A DNA stretch of 64,000 nucleotides from Polyangia bacterium. GTDB lineage: Bacteria > Myxococcota_A > Polyangia > Nannocystales > Nannocystaceae. The number at the start of each line of letters is the position of its first letter. Within the stretch, counting starts at the first letter, position 1. The notes beneath the pieces are model-generated. The model searched no databases, was not told where the DNA came from, and worked only from the letters and a program-made list of their open reading frames with translations. The position numbers and the translations under genes are program-made. Location of the stretch: contig JAUIFF010000007.1 in the NCBI GenBank assembly GCA_030429545.1, positions 62,001 through 126,000 on the forward strand, in the 5' to 3' direction. Positions 52,831 through 63,577 of this stretch are shown here, in pieces.

Positions 52831-54345
52831 TCAGCCGGTAAACTGAAACGCTGCGACCTCGTCGGACATAGAGATCTCCGAACCGTCGTAGCGAATGCGT
52901 TTGGGCTTGTCGTCGAGCTCGGTCAGGATCGACACCGGTCGTCGCCACACCCGCTCGAGATTTCGCAGGGTGTCACGCGCGTAATCCATCTTGAGATCGA
53001 CGCCGCTGTGCGAATGTCCGAGCAGCAGCTCACCGCGGTTGAGGTAGTTGGCGTCGATTACATAGATAAACGGCTGACCAAAGTTGGTGAGCTGTTGCAG
53101 CATGCGCTGCTTGATCTTGTCGAACTCGCGCCCTTCGATCTCGCGGCGGCCGGTCCTGCGATTTTCTTTGACGGTAAAGAACTTTTGTTCGCGGCAAAAA
53201 TCGAGGGTGAAGAACTCGTCGATAAAGGTGACATCGTTGTATAGGCGACGAACTTCAAAAATCTTCTGCTGGCCGAGCCCGAGCTTGCGGTCCCAGTTCG
53301 CGCGTTCGGCCATGTTGGTGCACTCCTCGTACTCCTTGCCAAACATGCCGCGGTCGTAGCGTTCTTCGATGTGGCGAAACAGCTCGATGCCGATCTTGTA
53401 GGGATTGAGCTGCCCGGGGGCCATCGCCATCACCCCGCTGGCGGCGTCGGCATAGTCGATCAACTCATCGCAACAAAGTGCCCGCGTCGTCATGATTTTG
53501 GAGTGCCAGTACGATGCCCAGCCCTCGTTCATGATCTTGGTTTGCATCTGCGGCAAGAAGTAATAGGCCTCGCCGCGAATGATCCCGAGGACATCGGCTT
53601 CCCAACTCTCCAGGGGTGCATGCTTAAGCAAGAATCCCAGGACGTCGCGATCGGGGTGGCGCGGGTTTTTCTTGTTGCGCTGTTCCTCCTCCTCGCGTTT
53701 GCGCTTTTGCGCCTCTAAGAACTCGGGTGGATTGATGTAGCTTTCGAGGTAACCCCGGGCGTTGCGCAGCTTGCCGGCCTCGCCGTCGTCGTCGTTATCA
53801 TCGTCATCTTCGGGGCGGCTGCGTGGACGGTTGGCTTCGCGGTACGGGGTCCACGGGTCGATGAGGTTGTCGAGCGACAGGCAAACATCGACAAACCGCT
53901 CGACCGTAGCGACCCCGTGGCGGTCCATATACCTGCGGATCCGCGAGGCACTGTTGGCCATCACATCGATCATCCGGCGGTCGGTATAGGCGAAGTAGGC
54001 GTTGTTTTTGAAAAAGTCGCAGTGGCCGTAGACATGGGCCATCACCAACTTTTGGTCGACAAAACTATTGCCCTCGAGCAGGTAGGCGTAGCAGGGGTCG
54101 GAGTTGATGACGAGCTCGTACACTTTTGAGAGCCCGTAGGTGTGGCTCTTGAGCATGTGGTCGTATTCCATGCCGAACCGCCAGTGGGGATAACGCACCG
54201 GAAACCCACCGTAGGCCGCTATCTCGCACATCTGGCGGTAGTCGACCGGCTCGAACACGACTGGAAAACAGTCGAGCCCGAATTCCGTTGCATATCCCTC
54301 TATCTCGCGTTGGAGCTCGCGCAACCTGTCGGACAACCGTGTCAT
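52831..54345 (-). CDS. SpoVR family protein
   Basis: The 504-residue protein matches SpoVR/YcgB along its length: LREIQREIEGYA-type N terminus, GGFPVRYPHWRFGMEYD, KVYELVINSDPCYAYLLEGN, AHVYGHCDFFKNN, and INEGWASYWHSKI-like block (IMNEGWASYWHSKIM). The family is needed for spore cortex in Bacillus and for stress survival in E. coli; the biochemical role is unclear. The ATG overlaps the DUF444 stop by one base (TAATG), so the two are coupled, and the kinase PrkA is divergently encoded next to them. A poly-Asp/Glu insert (EDDDDNDDDGEAG) near residue 180 is unusual. Confidence 0.93.
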   Translation of the reverse strand: MTRLSDRLRELQREIEGYATEFGLDCFPVVFEPVDYRQMCEIAAYGGFPVRYPHWRFGMEYDHMLKSHTYGLSKVYELVINSDPCYAYLLEGNSFVDQKLVMAHVYGHCDFFKNNAYFAYTDRRMIDVMANSASRIRRYMDRHGVATVERFVDVCLSLDNLIDPWTPYREANRPRSRPEDDDDNDDDGEAGKLRNARGYLESYINPPEFLEAQKRKREEEEQRNKKNPRHPDRDVLGFLLKHAPLESWEADVLGIIRGEAYYFLPQMQTKIMNEGWASYWHSKIMTTRALCCDELIDYADAASGVMAMAPGQLNPYKIGIELFRHIEERYDRGMFGKEYEECTNMAERANWDRKLGLGQQKIFEVRRLYNDVTFIDEFFTLDFCREQKFFTVKENRRTGRREIEGREFDKIKQRMLQQLTNFGQPFIYVIDANYLNRGELLLGHSHSGVDLKMDYARDTLRNLERVWRRPVSILTELDDKPKRIRYDGSEISMSDEVAAFQFTG

Positions 54346-55451
54346 TAGCGCCCCCCCTTCAAAAACTCACCGATCGAATCGAGGATGTCCTCTTTGTTTT
54401 TGATCTCGCTACACACCAGGATTTCCTCTTCGGCGAAGGCCGAGCGCAGGTCCTTGATGAACTGGCCCGAGCCGTAGGGCGACTCGACCTGGCCGTAGCC
54501 AAACTGGTTGCAGCGCGGGATCAATTGTTGCTTGAGCAACTTGATACAGGTCGAGGTGTCGTCGACCGACCAGTTGTCGCCGTCGGAAAAGTGGAACGCG
54601 TAAATATTCCACTGCTCTGGGTCAAACTCGTTGTCGATCAGTTGACTACACAACTTGTAGGCCGAGGAAATCATGGTGCCGCCGGACTCGCGGGTGCGAA
54701 AGAACACCTTGCGGTCAACTTCGCGGGCGGTGGCATCGTGGATGATGTAGCGCGACTCAATCCCCTCGTACTGACTGCGCAACCATGTGTCGATCCAAAA
54801 CGATTCGATGCGAACGATCTCTTTTTGTTCGTCGCCCATCGACCCGGAAACGTCCATCATGTAGATGATGACTGCGTTGGTTTGGGGGCGCGGATCGGAC
54901 CGCCAACTGCGATAACGCCTGTCCTCGCGCACAGGCACAATGATCGGTCGGTCGCGGTCGTAGGTTCCCATTGCGACCTGGCGCTTGAGCGCCCGTTTGA
55001 ACGTTGCCTTGAAATTGCGCAGGCTTTCAGGACCGGTTGTACGCAGGCCTACGTAGCGATCCTTGCGGGTTTCGAGGGACTGTGACCCGCGTGGCTCGAT
55101 CCGCGGAAGGCCGAGTTCTTCGCCTAGAATCTGGGCGAGCTCGTCGAGTGAAACTTCGACCTCGAGCGCTTTTTGCCCCTCGCCCTCACCGGCTTTTCCC
55201 TGGCCCGACCCTTCGTCGCCACCGTCGATCGGATCGCCGGGTTCGCCCTCGCCTTGGCCGACCCCGTTTTGGCTGTTGTCGCCGTGGATAAACCGCGGGA
55301 TGTTGATCTGCGGCATCGGAATCGAAACCGAGTCCTTGCCCTTGCGGGCGATCATATCGCCCCGTGAAACATACTTGCGCAGGTTGTCGCGAATCTTGCC
55401 GCGAATGATTTCGCGAAAGCGGCTGTGGTCCTGTTCTATGCGCGAAATCAT
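54345..55451 (-). CDS. DUF444 (YeaH/YhbH) vWA-containing stress protein
   Basis: The 368-residue protein has the DUF444 layout: a Ser/Arg-rich start, a Gly/Glu-rich insert (GEGEPGDPIDGGDEGSGQ), then NAVIIYMMDVSGSMGDEQ, which is a vWA MIDAS motif, and TREVDRKVFFRTRESGGTM-like blocks. The family works with PrkA and SpoVR in the prkA-yeaH-ycgB gene cluster under stress. Its ATG at 55451 is preceded by AGGAG. It leads the two-gene minus-strand unit. Confidence 0.93.
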   Translation of the reverse strand: MISRIEQDHSRFREIIRGKIRDNLRKYVSRGDMIARKGKDSVSIPMPQINIPRFIHGDNSQNGVGQGEGEPGDPIDGGDEGSGQGKAGEGEGQKALEVEVSLDELAQILGEELGLPRIEPRGSQSLETRKDRYVGLRTTGPESLRNFKATFKRALKRQVAMGTYDRDRPIIVPVREDRRYRSWRSDPRPQTNAVIIYMMDVSGSMGDEQKEIVRIESFWIDTWLRSQYEGIESRYIIHDATAREVDRKVFFRTRESGGTMISSAYKLCSQLIDNEFDPEQWNIYAFHFSDGDNWSVDDTSTCIKLLKQQLIPRCNQFGYGQVESPYGSGQFIKDLRSAFAEEEILVCSEIKNKEDILDSIGEFLKGGR

Positions 55452-55672
55452 GGGAGCTCCTCAGCGTTGATCGATGGTTTTCCTGGTCGGAAGGTCAGCC
55501 TGTGTAAGGTTGGCGAGGACCGCCCATACGCCCGTTTATAAAAACCGCCCATCGACCCAATCCTGGTTTCGGGACACACGCGAGTGTAGCATTCGGAGCA
55601 GTCGTTTTCCCACCCCACGAAAGTTTTGGGGAGGGGGGAAACCGCCCAACCTTCACGGACTTTGAGGAAGTT
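55452..55672. promoter_or_regulatory. divergent promoter region of the prkA and DUF444-spoVR units
   Basis: The 221 bases between divergent starts must hold both promoters. A GAGGAAG ribosome-binding site at about 55663 precedes the prkA ATG, and AGGAG precedes the DUF444 ATG. A G-rich stretch (GGGGAGGGGGGAAACC) lies at about 55628. No clear -35/-10 pair was found; sigma factor use cannot be told. Confidence 0.5.
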
Positions 55673-57727
<2,055 letters not shown>

Positions 57728-57749
57728 CACGCGAACTGCGTAACAATGT

Positions 57750-57780
57750 TGCCGGATATCCTCGCTTGGGATGTCCGGCA
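57750..57780 (+). terminator. possible terminator hairpin after prkA
   Basis: TGCCGGATATCC and GGATGTCCGGCA pair as a stem of about 12 bases with a short loop. No T run follows, so intrinsic termination is only possible. Confidence 0.45.
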
Positions 57781-57847
57781 TCGTTGTCGTGAGTGGCGAC
57801 ATTTGTGCCAGAGTGTGGCGGCAGCTCCCCTCTGCTACGGTAAATGG

Positions 57848-58414
57848 ATGAAGTGGCTTGTTGTATCCCTATCCCTACTGTTCCCGCTGGCGGCCTGCGA
57901 TTCGATGAAAGATGGCGAGACCGAGGATACCTCGGGCGAGACCCAAGCCAGTGACACTGAGCAGGAAACCGGCGAGACTGCAGATACCGGCGAGACGGGT
58001 GAGACGGATGCCGATGCGTTCCCTTCGTGCAACGCCTACTTCGATGATTCCTCCAACGAGGAGTTGCTCGCGGCCTGTATCGCCGAACTCGGGTGTGACG
58101 AGCTGACCAGTCAAGAGACCTGTGCCGGGGCCAACATGGTGTTTGCCCCCCAGGAGTATTCTGTTAGCTGCTCTTGGGGTCGGGTGTTTACCGGGACCTA
58201 CGACAACGACATGTGCGTCGGCAGCTACTCCGGAACCTGCGTCCCCGCCAAGCACTACGGCGAGGGTGGCCCGCAGTGCCATGGTACCTACGACGATACC
58301 GGCGAGAGCTTAACTGTCCTCAACATCGAGTGCTCGTACCCACTCGAAAACAGCAAGTGGAAGCAGTGCCAGGGCTCGAACTACGAGCAGGACTGCACCT
58401 GTGCGTTTGAGTAG
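57848..58414 (+). CDS. small cysteine-containing lipoprotein
   Basis: A signal (LLFPLAACDSM) gives Cys18 as the lipidated residue. A short Thr/Glu/Asp linker (SGETQASDTEQETGETAD) leads to a 120-residue domain with about twelve cysteines and several Trp/Tyr (CSWGRVFTGTYDNDM), so it is probably disulfide-stabilised and exposed. No function is recognised. ATG 57848 is used; the frame is open 34 codons upstream but without a signal sequence. Confidence 0.75.
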   Translation: MKWLVVSLSLLFPLAACDSMKDGETEDTSGETQASDTEQETGETADTGETGETDADAFPSCNAYFDDSSNEELLAACIAELGCDELTSQETCAGANMVFAPQEYSVSCSWGRVFTGTYDNDMCVGSYSGTCVPAKHYGEGGPQCHGTYDDTGESLTVLNIECSYPLENSKWKQCQGSNYEQDCTCAFE

Positions 58415-58563
58415 AACGCCGGGGCTGCCCACGGGCCTGCAATCAGTTGCTCATACATGCGAGTGAGCCAGCGTGCCGATTGCCCACGTGGCTGGCTGAG
58501 GCCTTGCATATCGCTCTGGAAACCGGCACCATCCGGCTTCTTGATTGCGTAGTGAGTAGTAAA

Positions 58564-59385
58564 ATGGAACATCCGTTGACCCCAGAACTTTGTCGTCTGC
58601 TCGATCGTGCGCGCACGGGTCGTGTCTGTATCTTGACCGGCGCCGGTATTTCGGCCGAAAGCGGCATCCCGACCTTTCGCGGTGAGGAGGGCTATTGGGT
58701 GGTCGGCGCGAAGGAGTATCGCCCGCAGGAAATGGCCACGCGGGCAGCGTTTATAAAGATGCCGCGGGAGGTCTGGCGCTGGTACCTGTACCGGCGGCAT
58801 GTCTGCCGCCGCGCCGACCCCAATGCCGGCCACCTCGCCCTGGCCAAACTCGAAGATGCCCTCAACGACAGGTTTAGTTTGGTTACACAAAATGTCGATG
58901 GACTGCACCTAAGGGCCGGCAACTCACAGCTGCGCACCTACCAAGTCCACGGCAACATCGACTTTATGCGGGCGGCCAAGGATGGCGAGTACGAGCTGTT
59001 TGAGATGGACCCAAGTATCTGTCTCGAAAAACACCTGCCCATGAGCGACGAGATGTGGGCCAAGTTGGTGTGTCCCAACGGGATGCGGGCGCGGCCACAC
59101 ATTCTGTGGTTTGACGAGTATTACAACGAGACCCTGTACCGCTCGACCGCTGCCATGACAGCTGCCGCCCATTGCAACCTGCTGATCGTCATTGGCACCT
59201 CGGGTGCAGCTTCGTTGCCGATGCATGCAACGGCCGAGGCTGCGCGGGCAGGCGCGGCGATCATCAACATCGATCCCTACGACAACGACTTTGCCGTGTT
59301 CGCCCGCGACAGTCCGCGCGGCTATTGGCTGCAGGCGCCGTCGGCCCAGGTCCTCCCACGGATCGTCGACTACATGATCGGCTGA
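58564..59385 (+). CDS. Sir2-family NAD-dependent protein deacylase with degenerate zinc site
   Basis: Sirtuin motifs are clear: LTGAGISAESGIPTFRGEEG near residue 23, TQNVDGLHLRAG, the catalytic HGNID, and RPHILWFDEYYNE and IVIGTSGAASLPM blocks that bind NAD. The zinc ribbon, normally two CxxC pairs, is reduced: only LVCPNGMRARP retains one CxxC-like half and SIC one more Cys, so zinc binding may be lost or altered. The enzyme should still bind NAD. 273 residues from ATG 58564. Downstream is a 460-base gap before the kinase. Confidence 0.88.
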   Translation: MEHPLTPELCRLLDRARTGRVCILTGAGISAESGIPTFRGEEGYWVVGAKEYRPQEMATRAAFIKMPREVWRWYLYRRHVCRRADPNAGHLALAKLEDALNDRFSLVTQNVDGLHLRAGNSQLRTYQVHGNIDFMRAAKDGEYELFEMDPSICLEKHLPMSDEMWAKLVCPNGMRARPHILWFDEYYNETLYRSTAAMTAAAHCNLLIVIGTSGAASLPMHATAEAARAGAAIINIDPYDNDFAVFARDSPRGYWLQAPSAQVLPRIVDYMIG

Positions 59386-59850
59386 TGCTGCCCGACCGCA
59401 GGCGAGTGCCCACGCGTCGGTGTTGCCGATGACTCGTGGCGGTCAGTGACAGGGTTGTTACTGAATGGTGACCTACTGAAGTCGGTGCATCTGCAACCAC
59501 GTTTAGAAGATCTCGCGAGGGCACGCACACGGGTGGGTCGACGCACCAACCTCGTCAACCCAGCCGCAATCGCAAAAAAGTCCCGGGCCTAAAACACGTT
59601 GTGTGAGGGAATCATTGACACGCGGCACTGCGACTCGCAGAGTCGCGACAGGACCAAAACCGCCCGTAAGCCCGCGTCGAGCCGGAAAAGAGTTGGCGCC
59701 GAAAGGTAATCGCGCGCTTTTAGCAAACAATAACGGGAAGTTGGTCACTGCGATTTTGACGCCAATCGGCGTTCAAGGGCAATCCATAGCAGGCGGGGAA
59801 TAGCGCCACAGAATGTCGTTCTAGCTAGTTTTTCGGTATTCTACCGGCCC
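59386..59850. other. intergenic region
   Basis: No convincing gene is seen; the short frames present lack coding bias. The dispersed motif TGCATCTGCA is at 59486. A small inverted repeat (CGCCAATCGGCG) is at about 59761. The stretch just before the kinase ATG is AT-richer (CTAGCTAGTTTTTCGGTATT) and may hold its promoter. Confidence 0.4.
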
Positions 59851-61167
59851 ATGGACCGCGCGCAACAACGGACCATTCGCGAGGACGAGCTCGAGCAAAC
59901 GGCCTCAATTACGCTCGACGAAACACTGCGCGCGGGTTCGATCGTCGATGGCCGATACCGCCTGCTCGCCCACCTAGGTGAAGGCGGAACCGGCTCGGTG
60001 TGGCGTGCCGAACACTTGCAGATGCAAAGTCCGGTGGCCCTGAAAATCCTATTGCCCGAACTGCGAACCCGAGAAGGTGCAATTACACGTTTTTGGCAGG
60101 AAGCTCGGCTGATGGGATCGCTTGGCCACCCCAACATCGTCCGCGTGTTGGATGTTTCGCCTGCCCGCGCACCGGCCCCCTACATGGCAATGGAGTTGCT
60201 CGCCGGCGGCAGCCTATATCGCCGCCTCAAATCCGGGGACATTGTCGATACCAACGAAGCCTGCCGGCTGATGGATGGCGTGCTTTCGGCCCTGCGCTGC
60301 GCCCACAGTCGCGGCATTGTCCACCGCGATATCAAACCCGAGAACCTGCTGTTTGGCAGCGTCCGCGACCTTTCGACCGACGAACAGCGCAGCGAACTCA
60401 AGATTTTGGACTTTGGTGCCTCGATCCTGCTGGGGCGGGCCCGCAAGCAGGGTGACAGCCTGTGGGGAACGCCCTACTACATGTCGCCCGAACAGGCGGC
60501 CAACAGCGAGCTTGACCACCGCTCCGACCTCTACAGTGCGGCGGTGGTCCTCTATGAGATGTTGACGGGCCATCGCCCCCACCATGGGAAAAGTGTACAC
60601 GCAATCATTTATGCGATTGCCACCGAACCGGCGACCCCAATTACCGAGTACCGGCCGGACCTTCCCCCGGCATTTCATGCGTTTTTCGACCGCGCCCTCG
60701 CCCGCCGACCCAACGACCGCTTTGCCAGTGCCGTTGCCATGCGGACTGCCCTTCGCCGCCTCACAGGCAGCCAGGGCCACGCCCGCGACACGCAGCTCTA
60801 TATGGCCGTGGTCCCCAACGAACTGCCACTGCCACGGCGCCGGGTTGCCTCGGCCAGCCACCGCACCACGTTGCCCGAAACGTGGAAGCCAAGGCCGAGC
60901 CGGAAGCGTCGACCCCATCGCCAGCCACGTCCATCGACGACATCGCAAACTAGTTGTACGCACACACACCACCGACCGTCGCCCTGGCGCGTGCCGGCGC
61001 TGATCAGCCTCGTTCCCACGTTTGTGGTCGTACAGTGGCAGTACGCTGCGGGTAGCACCTGGTTTGAGCGCTGGGGGGTTGCGGCCTTCACCTGGCTGCT
61101 TGGACTTGTGCTGGTGAGCCTTCTCGTTCGGGTCCTACGCGGCGGGACAGATACGCACACAAAATAA
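59851..61167 (+). CDS. eukaryote-like Ser/Thr protein kinase, membrane-anchored
   Basis: The kinase domain is complete: GEGGTGSVWRAEHL (P-loop) near 43, ALKILLPE (ATP lysine), HRDIKPENLLFG near 157, LDFGAS (metal Asp) near 186, GTPYYMSPEQ and SDLYSAAVVLYEM. A Pro/Arg/Thr/His-rich linker of about 70 residues joins the kinase to two C-terminal membrane segments (ALISLVPTFVVVQ and WGVAAFTWLLGLVLVSLLV). Such kinases are abundant in Myxococcota and can be opposed by PP2C phosphatases such as that at 51713. 438 residues from ATG 59851. Confidence 0.93.
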   Translation: MDRAQQRTIREDELEQTASITLDETLRAGSIVDGRYRLLAHLGEGGTGSVWRAEHLQMQSPVALKILLPELRTREGAITRFWQEARLMGSLGHPNIVRVLDVSPARAPAPYMAMELLAGGSLYRRLKSGDIVDTNEACRLMDGVLSALRCAHSRGIVHRDIKPENLLFGSVRDLSTDEQRSELKILDFGASILLGRARKQGDSLWGTPYYMSPEQAANSELDHRSDLYSAAVVLYEMLTGHRPHHGKSVHAIIYAIATEPATPITEYRPDLPPAFHAFFDRALARRPNDRFASAVAMRTALRRLTGSQGHARDTQLYMAVVPNELPLPRRRVASASHRTTLPETWKPRPSRKRRPHRQPRPSTTSQTSCTHTHHRPSPWRVPALISLVPTFVVVQWQYAAGSTWFERWGVAAFTWLLGLVLVSLLVRVLRGGTDTHTK

Positions 61168-61463
61168 TTTTTACGCCGTGGGTTGACACCCCCGGATCGA
61201 TCTTGTAGTTCCTTAGACACCGCCTTACGCGGTCGGTTGTCCCATGTGCTACTAAAGCCCATTACTGATTCACCCGTGTTGCCGCAGGAGCAGGCTTTGA
61301 ATTCCAGCCATCCTGTGTCGGCTTGTCGTACCTGCGTGTAAAGACAGGCCACTGCTCGGCAACAATCGTGTCGATTTGATTGAATCAGATGGCAGATAGG
61401 CCGTCGACAACCGCCCCTTTGTTGCTCTCCGTACAGCATTGGCTGCGGGAAGGAGTTGGGAAC
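61168..61463. other. intergenic region before the 246-residue conserved gene
   Basis: No gene is seen. GGAAGGAG precedes ATG 61464 and is the likely ribosome-binding site. The in-frame ATG at 61380 would add 28 residues of atypical composition. Confidence 0.45.
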
Positions 61464-62204
61464 ATGAGACAGGATATGTTTAAGAAGCTGGTGGAGCGTC
61501 CGCGCCATCGAGCATGGCGAGAGACCCGTCGTGCCCAGCGTCGCCGCGATATGCTCGACCCTGAGTCGGCCCCGGTGCGCGAGCGAATGTCGCGTCACGG
61601 CAAGACCCTCAACGAGAACTTGGCACCGCTTCGCCGCTATCTCTTGAGTCAGGTCGGGCGTCAATGGGATGATGTCTACTCAGACATCCGCAAGCATCTG
61701 CGGGCACGTAGCATTACCCATTTACACGTTTTACAGCACCTCGCCGACATGGTGGTCGAACACGTGGTGATGGTCGACGGCGTGCCGCACCAGCCCTACC
61801 ACCAATCCTACGGCGGCCTCACGCCGCTGCGCCCACGTCGGTGGTCGAGTGTGGTGTGGGTCGATCCAAAATCCGGTGCACTTCGCCGGGTGGTCCCGCC
61901 ACCCAAGCCAACCGCCGAGTCCGATCCCGATGCCGTCAATGTCGATGCCAACCATGTGTTTCGCCGAATCAAGGGTGTTTGGTACCGGGTGAGTCTGGCT
62001 CCACTTCCCCAGGTTGGACTATATGAGTATACACGTGATGTGGTCGAGGGCTGCCGGCTCAGCGAGCTTTCGCCCTACACCTGGAACCTCGGCCGCGAGC
62101 TTCGCCGGCGCTACGGTTTTCGCGATCGCTACGCCGCCGACAAAGTCCCGCTCAACAAGCGACAACTAAAAAAACTCCGTCACGCCGGGGTCCTGCCCTA
62201 CTAA
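61464..62204 (+). CDS. conserved protein of unknown function
   Basis: The sequence MRQDMFKKLVERPRHRAW, followed by a very basic part and KTLNENLAPLRRYLLSQVGR, resembles a family of uncharacterised proteins in several phyla that start MRxDM-x-K-x-x-VERPR; I recall the pattern but no function. The rest has a Trp/Tyr-rich domain (VFRRIKGVWYRVSL) and a basic C terminus that could bind nucleic acid. It precedes rtcB in the same direction with a 214-base gap. The position makes a link to RNA repair possible, not shown. Confidence 0.6.
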   Translation: MRQDMFKKLVERPRHRAWRETRRAQRRRDMLDPESAPVRERMSRHGKTLNENLAPLRRYLLSQVGRQWDDVYSDIRKHLRARSITHLHVLQHLADMVVEHVVMVDGVPHQPYHQSYGGLTPLRPRRWSSVVWVDPKSGALRRVVPPPKPTAESDPDAVNVDANHVFRRIKGVWYRVSLAPLPQVGLYEYTRDVVEGCRLSELSPYTWNLGRELRRRYGFRDRYAADKVPLNKRQLKKLRHAGVLPY

Positions 62205-62418
62205 ACTCGGCTCAGCTCGGCTCGGCTCGACATCGAGACCTCGCCCACCGGCACCGAAAATACCTGTCTCTTCAAGCACATCTATTGAGAAGAGTGCATA
62301 AACATCTATTATGTGCGACCAACCTACCAAAGCTTCGCTGCGCACGGCCGCTCGCCGTCGCGCTACTTCGGTTCCTTCGCCCACCGCCAATCGGCGGTAC
62401 ACTACCAGCGGTTTTACG

Positions 62419-63558
62419 ATGCAAACTTCTAACCCAAACGTCCGCGTCATTGCCTCCCAGGGTTCCTGGATCGAGGGTGATGCCATGGTTCAGCTCGAGG
62501 CCACCGGCCGCCTGCCCGGTATGGTTGCGGCAATTGGCATGCCCGACCTCCACCCCGGCAAGGGCACCCCGATTGGCGCTGCGTTTATCAGCGAGCAGGT
62601 GATCTATCCCCACCTCGTTGGCAATGACATTGGCTGTGGCATGGGCCTGTGGCAGACAGACCTCAAAACTCGCAAGATCAAGCTCGACCGGTGGGTTGCA
62701 CGGCTGCGCAAGGCCGATGGCACCGGGCTCGATGGACGTTGGTCGGGCGATGCCAAATCCCGCCTGCGCGCGGCAGGTCTCGTGCCTGAAACCGGGGATC
62801 TTCGCCCGCTCGGAACGATTGGTGGTGGCAACCACTTTGCGGAGCTGCAGCAGGTGGCGTCGATCGACGACCCCGAAGCTTGGGAGGCCCTCGGGCTCTC
62901 GCAAAAACACCTGTTTATCTTGGTACACAGCGGCTCGCGTGGACTCGGAGAGGCGATTTTACGGGCCCATGTTGATGTCCACGGCGGCAAGCCGATTGCC
63001 GCCGACGGTGACGTTGGCAAGGCCTATCTCGCCCGCCACGACCGGGCAGTTGCCTGGGCCCGGGTCAACCGCGATGTCATTGCCGAGCGTATGGCAGATG
63101 CCCTTGGTGCCGAGCGCAATCCGGTGCTCGATATCTGCCACAACAGCGTCGAGCCGGCGACCTGGCAGCAAAAACAGGTGTACTTGCACCGAAAAGGGGC
63201 AGCCCCGAGCACCCGGGGACCGGTGGTGATTCCGGGCTCGCGCGGCTCGGTGAGCTACCTGGTGATGCCGAGCGACCGCGGCGAGGAAGCCGGCTACTCC
63301 CTGGCCCATGGTGCAGGTCGAAAGTGGAAGCGCAAGGACAGTAAAAGCCGGCTCAAAAACCGCTACTCACCCGACGATTTGCAACGGACCAAACTTGGCT
63401 CGCGGGTGATCTGCGACGACCGGGCGCTGCTGTACGAGGAGGCTCCCGAGGCCTACAAGGACATCACCCAGGTCATCGGCGACCTCGTCGACGCCGGCCT
63501 GATTCACTTGATCGCCCGTTTTCACCCGGTGATCACCTACAAGACCCAATCGCGCTAG
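62419..63558 (+). CDS. rtcB: RNA ligase RtcB family protein (RtcB2-type)
   Basis: RtcB joins 2',3'-cyclic phosphate or 3'-phosphate ends to 5'-OH RNA with GTP and Mn(II). Metal and nucleotide motifs are visible: NDIGCGMGLWQTD (metal Asp and Cys), GTIGGGNHFAEL, HSGSRGLGEAI, CHNSVE, and the guanylylated histidine in YSLAHGAGRKWKR near residue 297. It has 379 residues, shorter than canonical RtcB, as in the group linked to release-factor-like PrfH. PrfH follows directly, so the pair should repair nicked rRNA in stalled ribosomes. ATG 62419 removes a doubtful 36-residue extension. Confidence 0.92.
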   Translation: MQTSNPNVRVIASQGSWIEGDAMVQLEATGRLPGMVAAIGMPDLHPGKGTPIGAAFISEQVIYPHLVGNDIGCGMGLWQTDLKTRKIKLDRWVARLRKADGTGLDGRWSGDAKSRLRAAGLVPETGDLRPLGTIGGGNHFAELQQVASIDDPEAWEALGLSQKHLFILVHSGSRGLGEAILRAHVDVHGGKPIAADGDVGKAYLARHDRAVAWARVNRDVIAERMADALGAERNPVLDICHNSVEPATWQQKQVYLHRKGAAPSTRGPVVIPGSRGSVSYLVMPSDRGEEAGYSLAHGAGRKWKRKDSKSRLKNRYSPDDLQRTKLGSRVICDDRALLYEEAPEAYKDITQVIGDLVDAGLIHLIARFHPVITYKTQSR

Positions 63559-63577
63559 CCCGCGTACGGTACCGACA

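Noticed and set aside
59603..59803. A 66-residue plus-strand frame in the spacer before the kinase
   Set aside because: No ribosome-binding site, no codon bias and composition unlike neighbouring genes.
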